Positions 1 through 11,864 are shown, counted from the stretch's first letter. The stretch is 64,000 nucleotides of DNA from Lytechinus pictus (GCF_037042905.1 NC_087254.1:9781103-9845102), one strand, 5' to 3'. Translations and numbers: made by a program. The notes: a model not told the origin generated them from the letters alone.

Positions 1-604
1 TCTAAAGACCAAGTTCTGATATAAGAATATGAATTCACACATTACATAATGAATACTTGTTCATTTTTTAATGATAATAATTGAATGAAACACATAACAC
101 AAACACATATCATTTTTTGCAACATACATACTTATACTGTTCATTAAAATAGTGTATTGCTTGAACAATCACAACACCAATACTCATATATATATATATA
201 TATATTTTAAATAAATATGAAATGTTTTACGATAATACGTTGTATTGAAAATAATTATATATTGCACATATTTGTTCTGAAAGTGCTTATCTGATCACTT
301 ACAAAGACAACGACTGGTGTATGGCTAGGAATGAATAGTATTCTGTGTCCATTAACATGTATATATTTTTTTCCTATTTTGTCAGTTGATGTTATTTATG
401 AATATCACTGAGATTCAAGTGTATACCGCCTTGTTTCAGAAGTATTTGTTAACATGAATTATGTATTTTTACTTTTTTATTTCCCCCTTATTGTTGCATT
501 TTGTTTAATTTTTCCAAGTTTAATTGTTCGTCTTGTCAACGCAAGCTTATTATATGATTTAATTTGTTATATGTATACTATCAGAAGGCATCAAGAAAAT
601 TATT

Positions 605-3600
605 ATGACTTGTGCTATGGATAATATTGATGGTTTGGATAATAGAATGATCCGTGCCGATAATAAGTATTACACCCCAAACGATTTTTCGAACTTAATG
701 AATAATTACAATACTAAAGATACTTTAACAATGCTTCATTTTAACTGTCGAAGCTTGAGACGTAATTTTAGCAGGTTCTCAGAATGTATTAATTGCTTTA
801 AGAATTATATTACAGTATTTGGTATATCTGAAACATGGCTTAGAGATAATGAGGAACAATATTACAATATACCCGACTTTTCTTTTATTACTAGTAACCG
901 TGATAACAAGCTTGGAGGTGGAGTTGGAATATATGTAAATAAAAATCTTAAATTTAAAAGGAGAGATTTAGACATTTTCCTAAATTGTATAGAGAGTTTA
1001 TTTATTGAAATCCACATAAGATCCATATGTTTCATAGTTTCAGTCATCTATAGACCTCCTAGCCAATCATTAAAAGATTTTTTAGAAACAGTTCAAATAC
1101 CTTTAAGCAAAATCTCAAGTGAGAAAAAACAATGTATTATCATGGGGGATTTTAATGTTAATTTGATGGACCTAGATTTAATGTCATGTAATCATGATTT
1201 TGTTAATATTTTTTCTACCTTTTCATATTTTCAATTGATTAATAAACCCACAATGATAACAAGTAATTCGGCAACAATATTAGATAATATATTTTATAAC
1301 CAACCTGAAAGTGTCGTAGAAGCTGGTATCATTACAACAGATGTCAGTGATCACCTAACCCCTTTCGTCATAATTGAAGGTCCTTTAATCTCTAATAATT
1401 CAAAGACCCATTACCCTATAAGAGACTTCTGTGAAAAAAATATGATTCCATTTTGTAGTAAATTACAGTGTGTTGATTGGACATGTTTAAACAATACAGA
1501 AAACGTTGATGAAGTTTATGATATATTTTTTGACATTTACAATAAACTATATAATGAAAGTTTTCTAATAACAAATGTTAAAAAAACAAAAAAAAAACAG
1601 AAAGGTCATGGTTTAATACGGATATCAAGAAAATGTGCAAACGAAAATACTTTTTATATAAGAAATTTTTAAAGAACCCAACTTCCTATAGAGAGAATGT
1701 ATATAAAAGTTACAGAAACATGGTCCATAGCTTCATTCGTAAAAAGAAACGTGAATTCTATCATCATAAATTCGAAAATGTAAAACACAATTCTAGAGCG
1801 ACATGGAAAATAATAAATAAAATTTTAACAAAAAATAAGAATAGAGATGTTGATTATAGTATTGAAAATAATGGAGAAGTGACCGATAATCAGCAAGAAA
1901 TTGTAAATGTATTTAATGATTTTTTTGTATTAAGCGCTATATAAGAACGGATTATTATTATTATTATTAGTAGTATTGGTTCTAAAATACATGAGAGTAC
2001 TAGAAATCTATCTCAAGAAAATAACTTTAAAAGGTTTATGAAACACAGCATTTGTCATTCTATGTACTTTACGCCAGTAACAGAAAGAAATATATATGAT
2101 GTCATTTTGAAATTGGATGCGAATAAAAGCGCGGGTTACGATGATATTAGTCCTAAGGTAGTTAAATATTCAATTCATGCAATAGTTTCCCCTTTATGTA
2201 AAATCATTAATATGTCTCTTGAAAATGGTGTGTTTCCGAACTCTTTAAAACTTGCTAAAGTAACTCCTATCTTTAAGAATGGTAATAAAACACTAGTAAC
2301 TAACTACCGACCCATATCAATTTTATCAGTTTTCAGCAAGGTTTTTGAAAAAATAGTATATGACAAATTGATAGCATTTATTTCAAAACACAACATATTA
2401 TATAACAAGCAATTCGGTTTCAGACAGGGATACAACACTGCTCATGCATTAAATGATTTAACTGAAAAAATAGCTAAGGAATATGAAAACAAAGCAATAA
2501 CGATTGGTGTATTTTTAGACTTATCTAAATAATTCGATTGTATAGACCATAATATTTTAATTGATAAGCTATCATCATACGGGTTTAGAGGGACAGTATT
2601 GAAGTGGTTAATCAGTTAATTAAGAAATCGAAAACAATGTGTATGCATCAACATAATTTATTCAGACTTTCAGGACATTAGAGTAGGGGTACCCCAGGGG
2701 TCTAACCTAGGCCCTCTTCTTTTTATATTGTACATCAATAACCTGCAACATGTAAGTAATATTTTAACTACTACCTTATTTGCAGACGATACAAGTTTTT
2801 TTTTTTCTGGTAAGGATCCCATTCAATTAAATAATATTTTAAATTCTGAAATGGAAAAAGTTCACATGTGGTTCCAAGGCAACAGACTACAAATTAACAC
2901 TATGGTGACATCTTTTATGATTTTTAAGCCTAAAAATAAGAAAATTGAAGAAAACTCCATAAAATTATATATAAATGATTTTGAAATTCAGAAAGTGCAA
3001 TATACGAAATTCCTAGGTGTCACAATTGACGATAGCATGAGTTGGAAACAACATGTAAATAATATTTCTATGAAGATTTCTCAAACCATTGGTGTACTTA
3101 ATAGAATCAAAGGTGACTTACCATTGCATATTCGTGTTCAATTATACAATACAATGATACTCACGCATCTCAGCTATTGCAATATCGTATGGGGGGGACT
3201 GTGCAAATTATTTAATGCTACAATTATTTCGCTTACAAAAACGGGCAATCAGAATAATAACAAATTCCCCATATTAAGCTCACTCTCATCAATTATTCCG
3301 TAAATTAAAGATCCTAAAAATTTATGATATACATACCCTTCACACTGCAAGTTTTATGTTTTCATACTACAAGAATCAGTTGCCTGACACATTCAACAGT
3401 TATTTTAAAACAAATCGCAGTGTAAACAAATATAATACGAGAAATTCTGATAATTTATACATTCCTTTTTACCGCTTTTCTTTCTCAAGAACAGTCATAA
3501 GTTATAGTGGACCACTCATATGGAACAGTTTGCCCCCTGAAATAAAAGAAAGTCCTTCGCTAAATTCGTTTAAAGTAAGATGTAAGTCTTACCTTCTAAA

Positions 3601-3628
3601 TATGTATACTTCACCAAGTTCTCAGTGA
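605..3628 (+). pseudogene. LINE ORF2 (endonuclease-reverse transcriptase), inactivated
   Basis: Five frame pieces (605-1672, 1633-1944, 2038-2532, 2728-3303, 3356-3628) together cover the same protein as the 967-residue frame at 22,356-25,259. The first piece is an AP-type endonuclease with ISETW, MGDFN and an intact C-terminal SDH motif. Later pieces hold RT motifs NYRPISIL, FLDLSK and LFADD, and the CR1/L2-type C-terminus. Defects include a frameshift at an A-run near 1,590, a 42-bp insertion at 1,927-1,968 carrying a stop, in-frame stops at about 2,530 and 2,617, and a frameshift near 3,200. It cannot make a full protein. It does keep a stretch (about 2,290-2,375) that the copy B LINE has lost. 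Neighbours: the downstream TRIM gene is convergent with it. Confidence 0.9.
1927..1968 (+). repeat. Tail-only insertion of a SINE/LINE 3' end in LINE copy A
   Basis: Copy A has about 42 bp, including AAGCGCTATATAAGAACGG and a run of ATT triplets, that is absent from the same point of copy B (about 23,683). The sequence looks like the 3' tail of a short or long interspersed element without any body. It brings a stop codon into the reverse-transcriptase frame. Confidence 0.7.
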
Positions 3629-4009
3629 ATAAGCTTGCTTGCTTTTATGTGTATGTTTTTTAAACATATTTTTTTGTAATATAGTTGTTATTTTTTTCTT
3701 CAAATTTTTATTAGTTTGTTGATTTCGTTTATTTTGAAATGTGTGTTTCTTGCAATCTAATCAATTGATTGCAGGATGGTCTTTTTTCGGTAATGAATGT
3801 TAATCAGGGAGTAGCCTAGATAGGTCTATTTGGCTTTTGCTATTCCCCCACATCGCTTTCATTATCCTATGTATTTTGTTATTTTTGTTAATTTGTCATT
3901 TTACAATATTCATTACTCCTTTACTATGGAATCATGTTGATATCTCTCGATATATTGTATCTTGTATGTTTTTTACAGATGTGAAATAAATGAATTTGAA
4001 TTTGAATTT

Positions 4010-4690
4010 CACTGAGGTCATTCAAGAGTCTTCTAGAAGTGGACTATTCTAGAAAGAAGGATAATGCTCTTTTTATAGACAATACTAGAAGCTTCCAGAA
4101 TAGTGAATAATTTGTATATAAGCTGGCAGTTTCTTCAAGGACATCATCACATCAGATCAGAGCTCAGAGTTTCACACCAGACATTATGTCAGAGCATAGT
4201 TTATTTCCAACTGTAATACAACATCTATCTTCAGTGGAATTATTTGCACGCCACTAATGAACTGTTTGCAGTTACTTTGAGAGAGAAATTCTCAGTTCTC
4301 ATCGAAATCATCAACCTGTATTAATGAACGCTTCTCAACCCGTGGATTGCTGAAATTGACTGGTAATCATCATCACAACATCATCTTTACAGACATTTCA
4401 ACTTGTTACAGTGACTCTTGTTATTCATCGTGCTTCAACATCAATTTAATCATCGCCACCATTGTGAACTTTAATTAAAGGGATCTTCGCCAACTGACTT
4501 GGATTTTATTTGGATTTATATCATAACCTTGGGATTGCACATCTAACTCTTCAAGACATGTAAGATCATTGTTTATTTATGTTTTGTTTAGTGATCTATA
4601 TATTTCCTGTAATAAAAGAAAATGAAACGGGCCTTATGAGTGTTGATTCGGTGGTGATGAAGGAGATATAGTGCAATACACGAAAAGAAT
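4010..4690 (+). mobile_element. 3' part of a Ty3/gypsy-type LTR, copy A (solo remnant)
   Basis: Directly after the LINE 3' end lies sequence with LTR-like signals: three TTCNNGAA boxes (4,031, 4,047, 4,093), a TATATAAG box at 4,115-4,122, a long T/C-rich leader and an AATAAA signal at about 4,612. The same block follows copy B of the LINE at 25,641. The matching 5' LTR part probably is the TGTTGTATATGAG block at 21,116, after the gypsy purine tract, so the LINE would have inserted into the LTR. That joining is inference; the regulatory motifs are seen directly. The block ends about 30 bases beyond the TRIM stop codon and so overlaps the TRIM 3' untranslated region in antisense. Confidence 0.55.
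4115..4122 (+). promoter_or_regulatory. TATA box of the LTR-like block, copy A
   Basis: TATATAAG sits about 15-80 bases after three TTCNNGAA boxes. In copy B the matching position (about 25,740) has lost roughly ten bases and with them the TATA box, so only copy A keeps a recognisable core promoter. Confidence 0.5.
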
Positions 4691-4718
4691 CACCTAATTA
4701 AGATCACCCTCAAAATGG

Positions 4719-6557
4719 TCAATGGAATATATATAGTCTATCAGTGGTACAAAAAGCGATCTCTCCTGACAGGTATTGCTCGATATAATACCAAAGCCTC
4801 CCAGGCTTCTCAAACTTGTAATCATTAATGATGTTCTGAACATGTTCTAGTTTATCAGCATGATCTGTGTACTCATCAATGCTCACCAAACCTCTATCGT
4901 GCTTCACCTCGGCTATCAAGATCTTATTCCCAAGAGACACGGCAGGGTACAGGTTGGAAGGGTAGAAGCCCGCTTTTCTTAATCTATGCTTTATGGCACC
5001 ATCTTTGTAAATCAAACGTACTGCAACATTTGCAGTTAGTAAGAAATCATTGTAAGTATTGATTTGCGTAACTTCATATCCCGTGTTCACAATCTCCATA
5101 TCTGCCTTTCCACCGGCTGGTGAGAAAACCTGGATCTTCATGGCTTTCCTGTAGCTAACATAGATCTGATCATTACCGTCGACGGTGAGGTTGGAAAATC
5201 CACCTTCTTCTTTACTCAGTGTCCCAAACTCAACATTCAATTTTCTGTACTCTGGTGTGTATATTGTGATATTGTTTGAACCATCAATCACAGCACATCG
5301 ATTGTCAGACAGGAAACCAACTCCACGAATATCAACATCCTTGAGAATTGACTCCTGCAGATGACCATCAGAAGCAAAAATCTCCCCACCTCTCTTACAT
5401 CCCACTAACATCCTACCGTCCGGTGTGCTAGCAATGATATTCATGTGATTATTATTGGAAGGCAGATTTACGATGTTCTTTACAACTTCTTCAACAATCT
5501 CACCAAGAGGCAGTTCTAGGTTTCCTTCGAATGGATGAAACATTACAAGCTTCTCTTTCTTGCTTAACTTCAATGGCTTGTCGTAGTCGGGTTCTTTTTC
5601 ATTCAAGGCTTCCAGTAAGTCTTCACATAACGTGTCATGTACAGCCAACGTGTCCATATCTAACGGTGCTTTTGCCTTATTCGTGATCAAGTTAGCCAAT
5701 GTAGTCAATAATGTGATGTAACTCTGAGCGGATCTCTTCATTTCATCAAGTTCTTTCTTTACTCCCTCAACTCTATCCTTGACTTCACCTTCGGGTAGCT
5801 CTTTTTTCTCGGTCAACTGCTGGACTAATGTATCATATGCTTCTTGAATATCATTTAAACACTGATCCTGAGCATTGCTCACAAGTTCCTTCTGATCATT
5901 TATGAATTTGACATACTTCTTGAAGGAAGAGCATTTCTTGTATACCTTTGATTTGAGGTCATTGATCTTTGTCATGTAATTTTGTTCATATTCATCTGCA
6001 GTGATGTTTCGATGTTCTTCGCCTGTATGCTCTAGAGGTACACATTTGTAGCATGCAAATTTCCTACATATACGACAAAAGATTTCCTCATCTTCTCTGT
6101 GATGTTTCTTGCATTTTTGATATGTTCGTACTTTTACCTTTCCTGATGTGATATCACTAATCGCAACAATTTCATGACCGATGAAGTCTTCCCATTTAGT
6201 ATGCATGCTGTGACAAGTGATGCAGAGATACTTGCCACAATCTTGGCAGTAGACATCTGTAGTGTCGACGGTTTTACAATTTGTGCAACGATTGTGTTTA
6301 TTCTTAATGTCCTCCATAAGAATTTTCACAAGAAGATTCCCCGGGAGTGCGTTAACATCTTGATTTGGGACCAGAGTTTCGTTTCTACATACGGGACATC
6401 GGAACTGACGGTCATCCCCAAGGCATTCGTAAAGGATGTCCAGGCATGCCTTACAGAAGGTGTGGGAACAAGACAGGATTTTCGGATCGGTGAAGGTGGT
6501 CAGACATACAGGACACTCCAGACTCTGGGTGATGGTATCCTTCAATGCTTCAGCCAT
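4719..6557 (-). CDS. TRIM-family RING E3 ubiquitin ligase, paralogue A (intronless, 612 aa)
   Basis: Predicted cytoplasmic E3 ubiquitin ligase of the tripartite-motif family. The RING finger has the full set C15, C18, C30, H32, C35, C38, C54, C57. A first B-box spans about 91-130 (CTNC, CQDC, CITC). The second B-box has C149, H152, C161, C164, C169, C172, H177, H182. A coiled coil follows at about 185-310, and residues about 365-612 look like the NHL/beta-propeller C-terminus of echinoderm TRIM56-, TRIM45- or TRIM2/3-like proteins. There are no introns. The start codon is the first in frame and lies in a good context (atcATGG). The nearest relative is paralogue B at 26,338-28,176, about 96% identical. 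The 3' end faces an LTR promoter remnant. The specific substrate is unknown; a role in innate immunity is plausible from the family, not shown. No defect is visible. Confidence 0.88.
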   Translation of the reverse strand: MAEALKDTITQSLECPVCLTTFTDPKILSCSHTFCKACLDILYECLGDDRQFRCPVCRNETLVPNQDVNALPGNLLVKILMEDIKNKHNRCTNCKTVDTTDVYCQDCGKYLCITCHSMHTKWEDFIGHEIVAISDITSGKVKVRTYQKCKKHHREDEEIFCRICRKFACYKCVPLEHTGEEHRNITADEYEQNYMTKINDLKSKVYKKCSSFKKYVKFINDQKELVSNAQDQCLNDIQEAYDTLVQQLTEKKELPEGEVKDRVEGVKKELDEMKRSAQSYITLLTTLANLITNKAKAPLDMDTLAVHDTLCEDLLEALNEKEPDYDKPLKLSKKEKLVMFHPFEGNLELPLGEIVEEVVKNIVNLPSNNNHMNIIASTPDGRMLVGCKRGGEIFASDGHLQESILKDVDIRGVGFLSDNRCAVIDGSNNITIYTPEYRKLNVEFGTLSKEEGGFSNLTVDGNDQIYVSYRKAMKIQVFSPAGGKADMEIVNTGYEVTQINTYNDFLLTANVAVRLIYKDGAIKHRLRKAGFYPSNLYPAVSLGNKILIAEVKHDRGLVSIDEYTDHADKLEHVQNIINDYKFEKPGRLWYYIEQYLSGEIAFCTTDRLYIFH

Positions 6558-8084
6558 GATAGGTATTCTAAATGAATATTATTTTCAAACGAATAACGAA
6601 ATGTAGATTAACTTTGGTAATTGTGAATATTAATTCAATTCAATTCAATATACAAATCATTATTTACAATTTAAAATAAATGGAATGATTGATTTGTAAC
6701 ATCACATCGGGTCATGGCGTCCGGTCGGCTATCGCCTAACCCGACCATTCGAGAAAAGGGCCCCCTGAACTCCCGAGAGTTCGGGTCAAGTTTACCGATT
6801 TGTGAAAATTATCAGTCAGATCATGGACCCTACCATGGTCAGATACACGAATGTTTTGGGGGTCATTGGGCATTCTATGGCTGGTTTGTTTGTAGGAATT
6901 CACTAAGACAATACGTACTTCACTGACCAAAATGATGCGAACGCGAAGCGAGAGCTGAACATTTTTTAAATTAAGACCTGAAGAGGGGTATTCTAAGGCT
7001 TGTTGTAAGAATTCACTAAGACCTCCCATCCCCCAATTAATGACACCGACCAATGATGCGAAGCGCGAGCTGAAAACTTGTGATATTCAGACCAGGAAAG
7101 GGAATATTTTAAGGACTGTTTTGAGGAATTCATGGCACGGATTTGAAATGTTTTATATTAAGGCCTTAAAGGGGTCGATCAATTTAAGTAGTCATGAAAA
7201 GAAGCTTTCGTCTCTACATCAAACAATAATAATTCGGAGTGCGAGGAAATATATATATTTGGTGTATAGTGACTTGGAAACGGGATGTTTTAATACAACA
7301 GGATTATATATCTCACTAAACAGACAATATGAGCATCAGGAATGATTTGTACCTACGCTAAATCATGTTACAAAACGTTATGAAAAAAATATTTCACATG
7401 TAATGTAATATGATAAATATAACATAATAATATAAAATAAATATAACATAAAATAATATGATAAATATAACATAATATAATATTATATATAATATTTTAT
7501 TCTCCCCTACTATGTTTCTCTTTCTTTCTCCCTCTTTATCTCCTCCCCCCTTTTTTTGCCAGCTGATGGGGGGGAGGAGGGGGGGGGGGCACCACTGCTA
7601 GTTACGCCACTGCTTCCCTATAAAGTGAAGCTTATTATTTTCATTCGAGGGAGCATGGAACGACCGAGCAAGGTATTTTCCACCTCAAATCTGAAACTTT
7701 TTCTACCTGCCATTTAGGTATTTCCGTGAATAGATTATGCACCATGTACGTCATGCCCTCTCCCAGACTCATTCCCGTTTCTGGTATTATTATGAGTAAG
7801 GAAACTCTCAGCTGTATGGCGCACCATGGCCCTGGGAAGCGGGGGTGCTGTGTGTATTATTCTCCATTTAGGCAGCACCCCCTAGAATTCTGGTGGGTGT
7901 GGAAAAATGTAACCAAAAGTACCCACTTTATGTAGTTAACCCCCCCCCCCTCTTTTTTTGCTTGTCAAACTTCTCTGGCCCAAAATTACCTTCGTATTGT
8001 AGTGATTTTGTTTATTTATGTTTTTTTACAGCAGCACCCTCAGTTTAAAAACACTCGTTCACAGGGCCATTGGCGCACTTAAAG
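6558..8084. other. Non-coding flank upstream of TRIM paralogue A
   Basis: This is the presumed TRIM promoter side plus repeats, and I see no convincing gene in it. Two copies of a GCGAAGCG/GCGCGAGCTGAA motif occur at about 6,935 and 7,055, an AT-rich stretch of TATAACATAA type at 7,390-7,500, a pyrimidine tract and a G run at 7,500-7,600, and a TTACGCCACTG end at about 7,603. The same sequence flanks paralogue B at 28,177-29,670. Short open frames here do not resemble known proteins. Confidence 0.6.
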
Positions 8085-8497
8085 GCCACCGTACACCTTA
8101 CGACTGTTCGCGATCCGATTTTGGAACAAATCGCATTTTGCTCATTTTCTAAAGATGTGAATGGAACATATCATTTTATTTGAGGTTGAAATTAATTGAA
8201 GAAATAATATAACCATTTTGAAAGATTGCAAGCCCTTATTTTGGAGTAAAGTCCAAATTAGTTTCAAATCGTAGCCAATCGTACGACTGCTATGACGTCA
8301 TTACGACTAGATATTAAATTCGCTTTTATTCTAAGAAGGATGATAGCATATAGTCACAAATTTGATCATAGGTATTCGTACGATGATTTAGAACATTACA
8401 CAGTAAGATATTCCAAGTCTCAATATTAGCATCAAATTCTATTACATTTTATTCTGAAATCGGGTCGCAGACCAGTCGTAAGGTGTGCGATCGCCTG
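8085..8497. mobile_element. Foldback DNA element (MITE), about 410 bp, present in both duplicate copies
   Basis: The left end (around 8,085-8,120) and the reverse complement of the right end (around 8,455-8,497) share CACCTTACGACTG and neighbouring bases over about 35 positions, which makes imperfect terminal inverted repeats. There is no coding capacity. The matching copy B element (about 29,672-30,070) has lost part of its right end. Confidence 0.65.
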
Positions 8498-8576
8498 GTT
8501 CTTTGTATAATGCTTCTCAAAAGTCAGGAGGCATGCATATCTCGATAATAGTTGACAGTATATGAACTTCTTTAAT

Positions 8577-9254
8577 ACCCCTTTCATAGTGCCCTCTTCA
8601 TTTTTCACCGGCGAACTTCGCCGGCGAACTTCTCCGCCTCGCATTCCTCACTTCCCCGGCGAAGAAAAAAATGTACCCTTTCGCACTGACATTTCTTCTC
8701 CGGCGAAAGTCAACGGGCGATTGCAGAACAAACGAAAGAAAATTGTAAACATTACTTCTTACCTATTACAAAAAGGTATAAAAAAAAAATAATTACAACA
8801 TATTTTGGAAGTATTACGATAAAAACAAACAATATCACCTTGTTTTTATATCTTAGCGCATTTTATACATGTAAAAAGTGCTTTTTAATAACTATTGTTA
8901 TTAAAAAAAAAAAAGGTTCGAGGGTATCTACTTGGCCATAGCATTCAGCTGAGCTTGCAACTATCGCGCGCGGAATCTCGGTGCAGGGGACTTTGGGAGA
9001 GAAAAAAATTGACCTCTGACGTCATTAAAGAGGAGAAGTTCTCCGGTTTGCTTTCATACTGGCCTTTTCACCGGCGAACTTCACCGGTGAAACAGTTTCG
9101 CCGGCGAAGTTCTCCACCTCTAGAGGTGGAGAAGTTCACCGGCGAACTTCACCGGTGAAGTTCTCCTGTGTACCTTTCATACTGGACACTTTCCCCTTCG
9201 CTGGCGAACTTCGCCGGTGAAGTTCGCCGGTGAAAGGCGCAATATGAAAGGGGT
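8577..9254. mobile_element. Foldback DNA element of 678 bp, private to copy A
   Basis: The element starts ACCCCTTTCATA and ends with its near complement TATGAAAGGGGT. Each end is followed inward by several CACCGGCGAACTTC/GAAGTTCGCCGG palindromes. Copy B is uninterrupted at the matching place (about 30,151), which proves an insertion after duplication or a precise loss from B. The target duplication is ambiguous (AAT or TAAT). It encodes no protein. Confidence 0.85.
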
Positions 9255-11334
9255 ATAATTTTGACAAATTCATCCATATATTCTGAAAAAAAGGTGTTGT
9301 ATTCAACCTTTTATATGTAAACAAAATACAGGAATCGCTAAAATATATTTTGTTTTGTCCTCTCTCCATCTTTCTCCTTCATCTTATTTTGTTTCTATTT
9401 TTAATTCTTGCTCATTACATTTTTTTTTTCATTATTCAAAAAAAGTGGTGAGGTAAATGCCGTACCACCCATAGTGACTCCGACGGGCCTGCCAAGTATG
9501 CAGTTATTATCAATCAAACATTACCAAAGTTTAAAGAATACGATTTTTTTAATTTAATACTTACATCATGTAGATATTGAGAGGTGTGTAGTCTGATAAC
9601 ACCAATCATCGGCTTAGATGAATGTGGTGAGATGACTTGCTGTAAATAAAATTAAGTCACGGAATATCACAATTATGTGATTCAAACGTTTGCACGAAGG
9701 GCTTATCATGCCTTGCTGAACGCGTGTGGATCAGAAATCTAAACCAGAATAAGGGAAGTAAGATTCATGGACCAATAGCAATAGCCTTAAGAATTTCAAG
9801 TCCTATCAAGTCCCAGTTATCAAGTTCGGGAGTTTCTTCACTGCATTCGAGCATCAACTGCTAAAAACAGAATAGCCCTCTTTGAAAACGAATACGGATG
9901 ACGAGAGATGTAGGCCCGCATGTAGGCCTATATCGTGAGAGCTTTCAGATCGTTCACCCAGGGGCGTTGACAGCGGGCAATGCTATGTGCAATCATGGAG
10001 CTAGTAATGGTGCAATCAACCAATCAACTCTTGAGGAGAGTTCAAAGTTTTCCCCCGCATACAGTGATGCTAAAAAGTTCGTGAACCAACCCTACCAAAT
10101 ATGCACTCCTTCATGTTGAGTGTTGAATGAAGACAACAACACTATAATGTTCGGCGAGCCCAGAGATATAAACTTTACTGAATGTAATATTCTATCAACT
10201 GACTTCACTAAATATGTAGAATATCACGATGGCAGTACTTGAACACTTTAAATAATTATGTTTATTCTCTGGTGGGGCTCACTTACTTTTAGCACCACAT
10301 ATATACATATATCTAGGCTATTGATTTCCGTTTCACGATGTTGTACATAATATAATATATAAAAAAACACAACAATATCAAAAATATGGTTAGACATAAT
10401 ATCATATATTACATAATTATAGATTTGATAATTACAATGCTAAAAATTAAGCTAACTCAAATGACATTTTTAGTTTAGAGTAAACCGGAGGGGCTTGTCG
10501 AAAAAAAGCTTGTATACCAAGCCCCAAAACTTATAAAATATTAGTTTGATTACCTTATTTACACCAAAAACAGGATTAAGTTCGTAGAAAAGAATCATCT
10601 ATGTGCACTTTGCAAAACAATAAGCAACTGAGAAAAGTATTAAAAACAAAATACTATAAGAGAGAGGGGATATATAGAGACGAGGAGGCAGAGGGAGGAG
10701 TGATATATATATATAGTCTGCCCCTGCCCTCCCCCTCCCCCGCCTGTTACGCCACTAGAGGGACCATGGTAACATAGATAATAATACTTTACAAAAAGTC
10801 GTCATTGAAATCATGTGATAATGAAATTGTTTTATTTTGCACGTAACGCACATACTAGAAAGATATAAACGCTGAAACAATGGTTAGTATTATTGATTCA
10901 TGAATCAATGTTCAAGTTGAAATGTTGATTAGCAATCAATTAATGTTCAAGACTATAGATAATGATTATACATTATTTATTATATTAAGGGTCTGGGATC
11001 ACTGCTAGCGTGTGGGATATTGTTGCTTGTTATTTGTTTAATGGTTTGTGATTTTCCACTGTTTACTATAGATTTGGCAATAAGGAAGCACTTTATTTTA
11101 TTCACGATAAGTTATTAGTTCAAGTTTAACTCATTTAGAAAATCAGATATAATGTGGGTGCCAAACGAAATCAATGATCTAATGATATGCAAATTACATG
11201 CATTATGTATACATACACACACAGTGACACACACACAACCGTCATACACTCATTAGTTTTTTACAAGTCCACACCTAGTTACAAAGAAAGCGTATAATAT
11301 TTCATGTATTTGAATGCAGGATAAAAGAGCATAG
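9255..11334. other. Non-coding flank, copy A
   Basis: No gene is recognised. The stretch holds a purine-rich piece followed by a pyrimidine-rich piece ending GCCTGTTACGCCACT (about 10,660-10,755), AT-rich DNA and a short CA repeat near 11,215-11,240. It is closely matched by 30,152-32,376 in copy B apart from the private insertion there. Small frames such as 9,898-10,119 show no family resemblance. Confidence 0.6.
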
Positions 11335-11580
11335 TCAATTAAATGCCTTGCTCACGGGCATAGGTGCCGCGGCCAGGAATAGAACCCCGGGGAGCGTTTC
11401 ATCAACGGTTTTGTCCGACTTGCTTTTGATTGGCTGAGAAGCACTGTTACTATGGTAACTGTCGGATAAAATGGAACTTGTCGGATAAAATGTCTGACAA
11501 GTCCTTTCATGAAACGCCCCACCGGACTTGCTATATACAGTCAGGCGCCTTATATTAGACCACTCGGCCACGGCAGAGCT
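11335..11580 (-). mobile_element. tRNA-derived SINE (minus strand), interrupted by a foldback element, copy A
   Basis: Read on the minus strand, the unit begins with a tRNA-like head (GTGGCCGAGTGGTCTA, an A-box, followed by GGCGCCTGACT). It then resumes after an insertion with a B-box-like GGTTCTATTCC and ends with a GAGCAAGGCATTTAATTG tail, common in marine invertebrate SINEs. The insertion lies between the anticodon-arm and T-arm parts. The same interrupted SINE is at 32,377-32,650. Confidence 0.7.
11399..11520. mobile_element. Small foldback element inside the SINE, copy A
   Basis: The ends are GGGGAGCGTTTCATCAA and the near complement TTTCATGAAACGCCCC, with TTTTGTCCGAC/GTCTGACAAG further in. 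It splits the tRNA-derived SINE. The version in copy B (about 32,436-32,588) is longer by a short internal stretch, so copy A carries a small deletion. Confidence 0.75.
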
Positions 11581-11764
11581 CCACCTTCACCTCTTATATA
11601 TATATATATATAGATATAAATTAAGATCCTGCGTCGGTTATCGTAGTTTAAAGCAAAACATATATGTATTTATTTCTATACATGTATATATATATGTATA
11701 TTATATATACATTTATGTGTGTGAGAGAGAAATTATATATGTACAACAGCTTTGGCAACACTTT

Positions 11765-11864
11765 GTTGTGAAATAAATAAATGCAGAGAACAATGGTAGG
11801 CGTGGCTTTAAATCAAGGTTCCCCAAAGCATACCCTTGTTCTCTCCATTCATTTATTTCACAAC
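11765..11864. mobile_element. 100-bp hairpin element flanked by TA repeats, copy A
   Basis: GTTGTGAAATAAATAAATG at the left and its near complement CATTCATTTATTTCACAAC at the right form arms of about 28 bp around a short unique loop (GTAGGCGTGGCTTTAAATC). It lies in TA-rich microsatellite DNA. Related copies are at 33,735-33,827 and, as half units, at about 32,850-32,945 and 33,497-33,593. Confidence 0.75.

Larger units (their letters stand above)
1..4009 (+). mobile_element. CR1/L2-group non-LTR retrotransposon, copy A (5' end outside or at window edge)
   Basis: The element has a 5' untranslated stretch (1-604), a broken endonuclease-reverse transcriptase frame (605-3628) and a 3' untranslated region that ends in three GAATTT repeats at about 3,992-4,009. 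A short repeated 3' end in place of poly(A), and a C-terminal domain containing WNSLPPEIKES, are typical of the CR1/L2/Crack/Daphne group. The same element with the same 3' flank is present at about 21,420-25,640, so insertion came before the segmental duplication. Exact clade assignment would need a reverse-transcriptase tree. Confidence 0.85.
1..11864. repeat. Segmental duplication, copy A (LINE + LTR part + TRIM gene + flank)
   Basis: The sequence from base 1 to about 11,864 recurs, colinear and in the same orientation, at 21,761 to about 33,827. Matching landmarks are the LINE start codon (605 and 22,356), the TRIM stop end (4,719 and 26,338), the TRIM start codon (6,557 and 28,176), the interrupted SINE (11,335 and 32,377) and the 100-bp hairpin (11,765 and 33,735). 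Similarity is high in genes and flanks alike. The left end of copy A lies outside the window, so the full unit may be longer. The duplication is seen directly; its mechanism is not. Confidence 0.93.

Noticed and set aside
6174-6575. Open frame of 133 codons antisense to TRIM paralogue A (also 27,793-28,194)
   Set aside because: It is the reverse strand of the cysteine-rich RING/B-box coding sequence and shows no independent domain. Conservation in both copies follows from the duplication.
9898-10119. Small frame of 73 codons in the copy A flank
   Set aside because: Copy B has indels at the same place that break it, and no motif is recognised.
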